From assembly GCA_964640305.1 (NCBI GenBank), contig CAZXFF010000003.1, positions 7,153-71,152 on the forward strand: a DNA stretch of 64,000 bases, given 5' to 3'. The notes under the pieces were generated by a model that was not told the DNA's origin, searched no databases, and worked only from the letters and a program-made list of their open reading frames with translations. This DNA is from Coprenecus sp964640305 (lineage in GTDB: Bacteria > Bacteroidota > Bacteroidia > Bacteroidales > UBA932). Below are positions 8,061 to 13,922 of this stretch, piece after piece (within the stretch, counting starts at the first letter, position 1; each line of letters opens with the position of its first letter). The translations under genes were made by a program, and so were the position numbers.

Positions 8061-8597
8061 ATGGTATGTATGGAAGAAGAACACATCATAGGTAATACTA
8101 CACGCAGTGATACAAAGGCCTTTGAAGAACTGGTCAGGAAGTATTCCGGAATGGTCTACTGCATCTGCTCCAGAATATTATGCGACACCGTCGAAGCAGA
8201 AGATGCTGTCCAGGAAACATTTATGAGGGCATGGGCATCTTTTCCGAAATACGACAGGAGGCATAGCGTCGCCACATGGCTCCGTACAATTGCCTGCAGA
8301 CTTTGCTATGATATGCTGAGGAAGAGGAGATATCCATACGTGACTCCTGCTCCGGTACCCGATACAGACCCTGGAAGTGAAGAGCGTCTGATATGGATGG
8401 AATCCCTCAAAGAGCTGCATCAAGTCACGAAGAACCTTTCCCCTAAGCAGAAAACAGTATTCGTCCTGCATGAAATAGAAGGCCTGGACTATGGGGAAAT
8501 AAAACGCATAACCGGATTCACGTCAATTCAGATAAAAAGTAACCTTTACCTCGCCAGAAGAGCCGTCAGAAGCATGCTTGAAAATATTATGGAATAA
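8061..8597 (+). CDS. RNA polymerase ECF (sigma-70 family) sigma factor
   Basis: A 178-aa ECF sigma factor. Region 2 lies at about 15-85 (AFEELVRKYSGMVY, then AEDAVQETFMRAW and VATWLRTIA). Region 4 lies at about 115-172 (LSPKQKTVFVLHEIEGLDYGE, then a helix-turn-helix ending IKSNLYLARRAV). A second ATG at 8070 (MEEEHI) fits the nearby promoter better and would shorten it by three residues. It is followed 10 bp later by a small single-TM protein gene and then an unknown lipoprotein gene in the same direction, a typical sigma/anti-sigma/target layout. Confidence 0.93.
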   Translation: MVCMEEEHIIGNTTRSDTKAFEELVRKYSGMVYCICSRILCDTVEAEDAVQETFMRAWASFPKYDRRHSVATWLRTIACRLCYDMLRKRRYPYVTPAPVPDTDPGSEERLIWMESLKELHQVTKNLSPKQKTVFVLHEIEGLDYGEIKRITGFTSIQIKSNLYLARRAVRSMLENIME

Positions 8598-8607
8598 AGT
8601 TCAGATT

Positions 8608-8997
8608 ATGGAAAAAAAAGACCACTATACGGAATTCATTGACAGGATGCACAACAGTATTCCCGATGCCGGCACAGTAAAAAGCGCCGGCGACAGAATA
8701 ATTGCTGCCATAGAATCAGAGAAGCACCGGCAGCCTGTCATGGTAAGAAGCAAACATACTGATTTGTGGAAAATTTACCTTAGCGGAGCCGCCGCTGCCT
8801 TCCTGCTGGCATTCGGTGTAGTTTCTCTCATGAAAAACCCGCAGAGCAGTGATGAATACCGGGAAAAACAGGCAGCATTGGCCACTGGAATACCTGTAAT
8901 CGACCCTGAAAGGAAGCTTCTGCACTGCAGATACGGTATTCCTATGACAGACTTGGTCACAAACATAAAACATACAGGCAACGACAATCAACATTAA
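8608..8997 (+). CDS. Small single-pass membrane protein after ECF sigma (possible anti-sigma)
   Basis: A 129-aa protein. I choose the ATG at 8608 (MEKKDHY) over the in-frame upstream start at 8578 because the latter overlaps the sigma gene. Residues 1-50 are polar and helical-looking, about 55-75 form one membrane helix rich in alanine, and about 50 residues follow on the far side. This topology (cytosolic N-domain, TM, short periplasmic tail) suits an anti-sigma factor, but no zinc anti-sigma motif or other named domain is visible. The role is inferred from position. Confidence 0.6.
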   Translation: MEKKDHYTEFIDRMHNSIPDAGTVKSAGDRIIAAIESEKHRQPVMVRSKHTDLWKIYLSGAAAAFLLAFGVVSLMKNPQSSDEYREKQAALATGIPVIDPERKLLHCRYGIPMTDLVTNIKHTGNDNQH

Positions 8998-9009
8998 ACC
9001 ACTCACATC

Positions 9010-10104
9010 ATGAAAAAGCACGGTAAAACAACTGTAATAACCGGAATCATCCTCCTGGCAACCAGCCACCTCATGTCATCGTGCGTTGCTGGATACTCGG
9101 TTCTATCCGAAGTAATGCCGGACGGGAGTATGATAAAAACCGTCTGGACTAAAGCAGATTCTGCATGTCTGGCAGGAGACTTCAGCAAACATCCGTTTCT
9201 TTTTGATCCATCAGACTGGGAAATGTCCGTAATCGAGCATACGGACACATTCGATTTTATCGGTGATGAATTCATACACAATTTCGTGGCCGTAAGAAAA
9301 TATCTGCAGCCGACAGGTACAACAGAGAAACCTGCCTCGTCTGGAACGGCAAACCAACCCTATATAAATGGGAAAGAAGAATGGGAGGTAAAAAGGGGAT
9401 TTTTCGCCGACAGATACATTTACCGTCACACATTCCCCGGAATTGCCGGAAACATGCCCCTCAGTACCGGAGACTACCTTACAGAAAAAGAGGTGGAGCT
9501 CTGGCTGGAAAGCGGACATTTCAGTGATTATGGATTCATGAACGGTGTGGAAATGTACTCTAACATGCTGTCAGGCTATTTCGTGAATTTCCAGAAATGG
9601 ATATATGACTGTGCCATTGAAATCAGGTACCGCATCATTGCAGAAAATACCGGAGATTCCCTGACCGCCACCCAAAAAGAAAAACTGTTCAGCATAATAG
9701 GAAAGGAAAGGGAGGTTGACTATGAAGACATAATGCCTCCTCTGCCCAATCCCGTTTCAGTAGCCGAAGCAATGAGTTCAATATCCGGGAATCCTGCATT
9801 CATGACCTCGGTAAGACAGAAAACGGAAGAACTGGAAAACATCCTGTCCGCAAAGGAAAGTGAACTGATGGAACCTTTCCACATCGTGTACCGTTACAAG
9901 GTCGGATTGCCTGGAAGGCTGGTATCTGCCAACACATCCATGTCGGAAGACGGATACCCTGTATGGAAAGTAGACGGATACCGTCTTCTGGCAGGGGACA
10001 TGGTTCTATATGCCGAATCTGTAAAAACCAATGCCTGGAGTTTCATCATCCTCGGTGCTTTAGCCGCTGCCGCAGCGATAGCGCTCTACATAAGAAGAAG
10101 GTAA
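9010..10104 (+). CDS. Predicted lipoprotein with C-terminal membrane helix, unknown function
   Basis: A 364-aa protein I do not recognise. It has an N-terminal signal with lipobox MSSC (Cys25), a large extracytoplasmic region with no known motif, and a C-terminal hydrophobic helix (about 341-359) ending in three arginines. It is therefore potentially anchored at both ends: acylated Cys at the N-terminus and an inner-membrane helix with a basic cytosolic end at the C-terminus. It lies 12 bp after the putative anti-sigma gene, so it is probably co-transcribed and may be the output or sensor of that ECF module. No paralogue is visible in this window. Confidence 0.8.
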   Translation: MKKHGKTTVITGIILLATSHLMSSCVAGYSVLSEVMPDGSMIKTVWTKADSACLAGDFSKHPFLFDPSDWEMSVIEHTDTFDFIGDEFIHNFVAVRKYLQPTGTTEKPASSGTANQPYINGKEEWEVKRGFFADRYIYRHTFPGIAGNMPLSTGDYLTEKEVELWLESGHFSDYGFMNGVEMYSNMLSGYFVNFQKWIYDCAIEIRYRIIAENTGDSLTATQKEKLFSIIGKEREVDYEDIMPPLPNPVSVAEAMSSISGNPAFMTSVRQKTEELENILSAKESELMEPFHIVYRYKVGLPGRLVSANTSMSEDGYPVWKVDGYRLLAGDMVLYAESVKTNAWSFIILGALAAAAAIALYIRRR

Positions 10105-10127
10105 GGATGCAGATCTGCAGAATTTAG

Positions 10128-10135
10128 TATTTTTG
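10128..10135 (+). promoter_or_regulatory. -7 box (TATTTTTG) for tadA
   Basis: TATTTTTG, 23 bp before the tadA ATG. A 12-bp perfect palindrome (TGCAGATCTGCA, 10108-10119) lies just upstream and could be an operator or chance. Confidence 0.6.
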
Positions 10136-10158
10136 CAGCATCTGAACACAGAACAATT

Positions 10159-10620
10159 ATGGAGATTGAAGAAACAGCCATGCTCCCGGACAGCGAGAGA
10201 TTCATGAAAGAAGCCCTGAAAGAGGCATACAAGGCCGGAACGGAAGGGGAAATCCCCATAGGTGCTGTTGTAGTATGCGAAGGGAAAATCATTGCCAGAG
10301 CCCATAACCTTACCGAGACCCTGCACGACCCTACTGCCCATGCAGAAATGCTGGCCATAACTGCTGCCACCAACTTTCTGGGAGGGAAATACCTGCAGAA
10401 ATGCACCCTGTACGTCACGGTAGAGCCATGCCCGATGTGTTCGGCAGCAATGGCCTGGGCACAAGTGGGGCGGGTCGTATTCGGAGCCGATGATCCTAAA
10501 CGAGGCTATTCGCTATTCTCCCCGTCCCTGTTCCATCCCCGCACTGTCGTAGAAAAGGGCATTCTCGCAGAAGAATGCAGCTCCCTTATGAGTAATTTCT
10601 TCAAAAAACTCCGCAAGTAA
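10159..10620 (+). CDS. tadA: tRNA-specific adenosine deaminase TadA
   Basis: A 153-aa zinc deaminase that converts A34 to inosine in the anticodon of tRNA-Arg(ACG). The catalytic H-A-E is at 61-63 and the zinc-binding P-C-P-M-C at 90-94, both in the order and spacing of the TadA/CDA fold. The length is normal for TadA. The stop overlaps the start of the next gene by one base (TAATG), indicating translational coupling with the YqaA-type membrane protein. Confidence 0.95.
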   Translation: MEIEETAMLPDSERFMKEALKEAYKAGTEGEIPIGAVVVCEGKIIARAHNLTETLHDPTAHAEMLAITAATNFLGGKYLQKCTLYVTVEPCPMCSAAMAWAQVGRVVFGADDPKRGYSLFSPSLFHPRTVVEKGILAEECSSLMSNFFKKLRK

Positions 10621-11084
10621 TGGAATTTCTGCAGGAATGGGGATACATCGGACTTTTCTTGGGGTCATTCATGGCTGCTACAGTCGTACCGTTTTCATCA
10701 GATTTCCTGATTGTCGGGATTCTGCTTGCAGGAGGTGACCCGCTTACCTCATTTCTTACTGCCACTGCAGGGAACTGGCTTGGAGGCCTTACCTCATACG
10801 GTGTAGGACGCATAGGGAAATGGGAGTGGATAGAAAAATGGTTCAGGGTAAAGGAGGAGACCCTGCTGAAACAGAAGTCGAAAATAGACAAATACGGAGC
10901 ACTGCTTGCCTTCCTTTGCTGGCTTCCCTTTGTCGGGGATGTCTTTGCCATAGGGTTAGGTTTCTACAAGCTGGATTTTCTTAAATGCTCCATTTTCATG
11001 CTTATAGGAAAGGCCACGCGTTTTGCCTTCTGGATTGCCTTGTATTTCCTGTTCGATTTCCGGGGTTTCGATATGTTCGGGTAA
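10620..11084 (+). CDS. YqaA/DedA-type (VTT domain) membrane protein
   Basis: A 154-aa inner-membrane protein with features of the SNARE-associated/VTT (YqaA) family: an N-terminal membrane re-entrant region with LGSFMAATVVPFSSDFLIVG, the GNWLGGLTSYGVGRIGKW segment, an amphipathic middle, and the Pro-containing segment LCWLPFVGDVFAIGLGF. Members of the wider family are linked to lipid scrambling or undecaprenyl-phosphate recycling, but the substrate of YqaA-type members is not established. Translationally coupled to tadA. Confidence 0.85.
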   Translation: MEFLQEWGYIGLFLGSFMAATVVPFSSDFLIVGILLAGGDPLTSFLTATAGNWLGGLTSYGVGRIGKWEWIEKWFRVKEETLLKQKSKIDKYGALLAFLCWLPFVGDVFAIGLGFYKLDFLKCSIFMLIGKATRFAFWIALYFLFDFRGFDMFG

Positions 11085-11123
11085 ATCGGATAACGCCAGT
11101 ATTGGCATTTACGAAAATTTACA

Positions 11124-11131
11124 TATATTTG
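11124..11131 (+). promoter_or_regulatory. -7 box (TATATTTG) for tRNA-Gln and the following gene
   Basis: TATATTTG, 10 bp before the tRNA 5' end. No other promoter-like box separates the tRNA from the lipoprotein gene that starts 5 nt after it, so this probably drives both. Confidence 0.65.
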
Positions 11132-11141
11132 CAGTTGGTAT

Positions 11142-11212
11142 TGACCTATGGTGTAATGGTAGCACTACAGATTTTGGTTCTGTCTGTCGAGGTTCGAATC
11201 CTCGTAGGTCAA
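11142..11212 (+). tRNA. tRNA-Gln (anticodon TTG)
   Basis: 71 nt folding into a cloverleaf: acceptor TGACCTA/TAGGTCA, D arm with GGTGTAATGGTAGCAC, anticodon stem ACAGA/TCTGT with loop TTTTGGT giving anticodon TTG at 11174-11176, and T arm GAGG-TTCGAAT-CCTC. The discriminator is A at 11212 and CCA is not encoded. Confidence 0.97.
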
Positions 11213-11217
11213 CTTCT

Positions 11218-12180
11218 ATGAAAGCCTGCAATTTACTTTTCATTATAGCAGTCTCCGTATTGCTTGTTGTTTCAGGATGCAGTTCAAAGCAGGGTTCAAA
11301 ATCAAAATCCGATAAAAAAGACGTTGGGCCCCTGTCTTTTCCGTACCCTAGTGTACCTGCCATGGTCACATCCGGAGCAGAAGCCGGTATCTATGCAGTA
11401 ACCCGTTTCTGGGACAGATATTTCGATTCCATATCCGAGTTCAGGTCTCTCCCTGAAACAGAACTCAACAATGCAATGAAATCCTATATATCAGGACTTT
11501 GGGACATTCCATTTGCAGAAGCTCTTAAAGCACAGGAGCACTTTACTGAAAGACTGTTCGGATACCATACAGCATATCCGGATGATTCCATTTACAGTTT
11601 TTTCTGTACATTAATGGAAAATGCCCTTTACAATCCACAGTCTGATTTCAGGAATGAAGACCTGTATGTTCCAGTGTTGGAAATGATGTGTCGGGATCCT
11701 TATGCTGATTCCTCCGAAAACTCAACTTTCAGATTCAGACTGGAGAAATGCAACCTTAACCGTACAGGAACCGTTGCAGGTAATTTCCCGTTCACCGACA
11801 GCAAAGGACAACGTTCTAACCTGCATGACATCAAGGCTGATTATATCATGATTCTGTTCAGCAATCCAGGATGTGCAGCCTGCGCTGAGACCATTTCAGG
11901 AATAATGTCTTCTCCCACCATCTCAGGAATGATTTCAGAAGAAAAGATCGAAGTACTGAACATATATATTGACGAAGATCTTTCCGCTTGGAAGGAAGCT
12001 TTGCCGGACTACCCGTCAGAATGGATAAATGCTTTCAATGACGATTTCTCACTTAGGGCCGGAAACAATTATGACATTAGGGCCATACCATCCCTCTATC
12101 TGCTGGACAGAAGCCACAAAGTCCTGTTCAAGGATATTTCCACTCCCATGCTTATCCACATGGCAGAACGCTTGAAATAA
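11218..12180 (+). CDS. DUF5106-like / thioredoxin-fold lipoprotein (GCAAC)
   Basis: A 320-aa predicted lipoprotein. Signal peptide with lipobox VVSGC (Cys21). Residues about 40-190 resemble the DUF5106 domain that precedes thioredoxin folds in Bacteroidota. The C-terminal half is a divergent thioredoxin domain with C-A-A-C at 219-222, lacking the usual W and P of WCxPC, then a cis-Pro region (IRAIPSLYLLD). The ATG at 11218 is required for the signal peptide and lies only 5 nt after the last base of tRNA-Gln, so the mRNA 5' end is probably made by tRNA 3' processing. Ends 10 bp from the convergent transporter gene. Confidence 0.85.
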   Translation: MKACNLLFIIAVSVLLVVSGCSSKQGSKSKSDKKDVGPLSFPYPSVPAMVTSGAEAGIYAVTRFWDRYFDSISEFRSLPETELNNAMKSYISGLWDIPFAEALKAQEHFTERLFGYHTAYPDDSIYSFFCTLMENALYNPQSDFRNEDLYVPVLEMMCRDPYADSSENSTFRFRLEKCNLNRTGTVAGNFPFTDSKGQRSNLHDIKADYIMILFSNPGCAACAETISGIMSSPTISGMISEEKIEVLNIYIDEDLSAWKEALPDYPSEWINAFNDDFSLRAGNNYDIRAIPSLYLLDRSHKVLFKDISTPMLIHMAERLK

Positions 12181-12190
12181 AGCCTGTATC

Positions 12191-13882
12191 CTAATTGATT
12201 TCAACAAGAGCTTCAGATACGTTTATCACAAAGTCCCCCACCCTTTCACATTCGGATACCAGATCCATATAATAAACTCCGAGCATATATGGAGTCTCTT
12301 CCGACTCCAGTTTCCTGAGGTGCTCTTCTTTCAGATTGTCCCTGTACTCATTGATCGCATGCTCAGCATCCTGTGCATTTGAGATCTGTATTGCATGTGT
12401 AAATCCTGTACGCAGATTTTCAATCATGCAATCCAGAGCCCGGTCGACAAGATCCATCATCTTGTTAAGCTTTTTGATAAGGCTTTCATTGAACTTCTGG
12501 TCATGATTGTTCTTACGCATAAGTATTCTTCCTATATTGTAACCGGAGTCTCCTACACTTTCCAGTTCTCCTATTATCTTATACATGGAACGTATCTTGT
12601 TGATACTTTCCTGACTCAGATCCCACTCACCGATGCTTCCCAGATACTTGGCTATCTCATACTCGATCCTGTCTGATATCTGTTCATAATGCTCGAGTTT
12701 CTTGAACAGCTCATCGAATCGGTTCTCGTCATCCGAATTGTTTATTGCCTCGCGTGCATATACATACTGACGCTTCATTATTTCGGCGAAATGAACTATT
12801 TCCTGCTCTGCCTGTTCCAGGGAAAGCTCCGATGTATTCATCATTCCGCTTTGGATATAACGCAGTCTGAAAACTTCCTCTTCATCTTTCTTGCTCTTGA
12901 CAATCCATGTAACCAACCTTACAATCTGAGGCGTAAACCATACCAGAACAATCGTATTGATTACATTGAACAGCGTATGGACTGTAGAAATCGCATAAAG
13001 CAGCGAATCAGAGGACTGGAACGGGTCCATTCCCCCGAACATAACCACCACTTTCGATACCAGCCACAGGAATGGCTTATAAAGCACAAGCACCCAAATT
13101 ACACCGAATATATTGAAAACAGTATGCGCCATAGCAGCCCTCTTGGAAGAAACGTTCCCTACCGATGCCGCCAGGTTTGCAGTAATTGTAGTACCTATAT
13201 TTTCCCCGAGGACCATCGCTGCCGCCATTTCAAAAGGTATCCATCCCTGGCTTGACATTACAAGTGTAAGGGCCATAGTTGCGCTGGAAGACTGTAGCAC
13301 TATCGTCAGGACAGTACCGACAAATACAAAAATCAGTACGGAAAGGAAACCCCAGTCAGTCCAGCGGGTTATGAATGCTATCGCCTCGGGATTGTTGCTT
13401 AGATCAGGAACAGAATTCTTCAGATAGCTCAACCCTAAAAACAGAAGGGCAAAACCAATTATCATCTCGCCGACGCTCTTCCGTTTCTGTGACTTGAACA
13501 TCATCAGGACAAATCCGAATGCTATCAACGGAATTGAGAGGATTGAAATATCTGCAGAAAAACCGAGAAGCGATATGATCCAGGCAGTAAAGGTCGTTCC
13601 TATATTTGCCCCCATAATTACACCTATGGCCTGCGTAAGGGTCAGAAGTCCTGCATTCACAAAACTTACTACCATGACCGTAGTCGCACTTGAAGACTGG
13701 ATTACCGACGTTATGACAGTCCCTGTAAGGATGCGTGTAAACCTGTTTGCTGTCATCGCCGACAGAATGGACCTGAGTTTGTTGCCGGCTACTTTCTGCA
13801 GAGATTCACTCAACATTGTCATTCCATAAAGGAAAAGTGCAAGCGAACCGAGCAATGTCAAAATCTGGAAAATTATACTCAT
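12191..13882 (-). CDS. Na+/phosphate cotransporter family protein with PhoU-like C-terminus
   Basis: A 563-aa membrane protein. Two inverted Na/Pi-cotransporter repeats are marked by Q-S-S-S-A-T motifs (TSVIQSSSATTVMVV in the first, IVLQSSSATMALTLV in the second), with about eight membrane segments over residues 1-330. The last 200 residues are helical and PhoU-like (for example ESVGDSGYNIGRI and a final SECERVGDFVINVSEAL). The family imports inorganic phosphate with sodium; the PhoU-like part is thought to regulate. It is divergent from a large secreted protein gene, with adjacent -7 boxes. Confidence 0.92.
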   Translation of the reverse strand: MSIIFQILTLLGSLALFLYGMTMLSESLQKVAGNKLRSILSAMTANRFTRILTGTVITSVIQSSSATTVMVVSFVNAGLLTLTQAIGVIMGANIGTTFTAWIISLLGFSADISILSIPLIAFGFVLMMFKSQKRKSVGEMIIGFALLFLGLSYLKNSVPDLSNNPEAIAFITRWTDWGFLSVLIFVFVGTVLTIVLQSSSATMALTLVMSSQGWIPFEMAAAMVLGENIGTTITANLAASVGNVSSKRAAMAHTVFNIFGVIWVLVLYKPFLWLVSKVVVMFGGMDPFQSSDSLLYAISTVHTLFNVINTIVLVWFTPQIVRLVTWIVKSKKDEEEVFRLRYIQSGMMNTSELSLEQAEQEIVHFAEIMKRQYVYAREAINNSDDENRFDELFKKLEHYEQISDRIEYEIAKYLGSIGEWDLSQESINKIRSMYKIIGELESVGDSGYNIGRILMRKNNHDQKFNESLIKKLNKMMDLVDRALDCMIENLRTGFTHAIQISNAQDAEHAINEYRDNLKEEHLRKLESEETPYMLGVYYMDLVSECERVGDFVINVSEALVEIN

Positions 13883-13900
13883 GACTGGTTAAATTCGTTG

Positions 13901-13908
13901 CAAATATA
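13901..13908 (-). promoter_or_regulatory. -7 box (TATATTTG) for the Na/Pi cotransporter
   Basis: TATATTTG on the minus strand, 18 bp before the ATG at 13882 and only 2 bp away from the oppositely oriented box at 13911. Confidence 0.65.
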
Positions 13909-13910
13909 AT

Positions 13911-13918
13911 TATCTTTG
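13911..13918 (+). promoter_or_regulatory. -7 box (TATCTTTG) for the zincin/propeller gene
   Basis: TATCTTTG, only 4 bp before the ATG at 13923, which implies a leaderless or nearly leaderless mRNA. Confidence 0.55.
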
Positions 13919-13922
13919 CAAT

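Noticed and set aside
7984..8070. Possible TPP or other riboswitch before pnuC
   Set aside because: Only about 25 nt separate the likely transcription start and the ATG, too short for any known vitamin riboswitch.
10108..10119. 12-bp palindrome TGCAGATCTGCA upstream of tadA
   Set aside because: Single occurrence, composed of common restriction-type words; not enough to call an operator.
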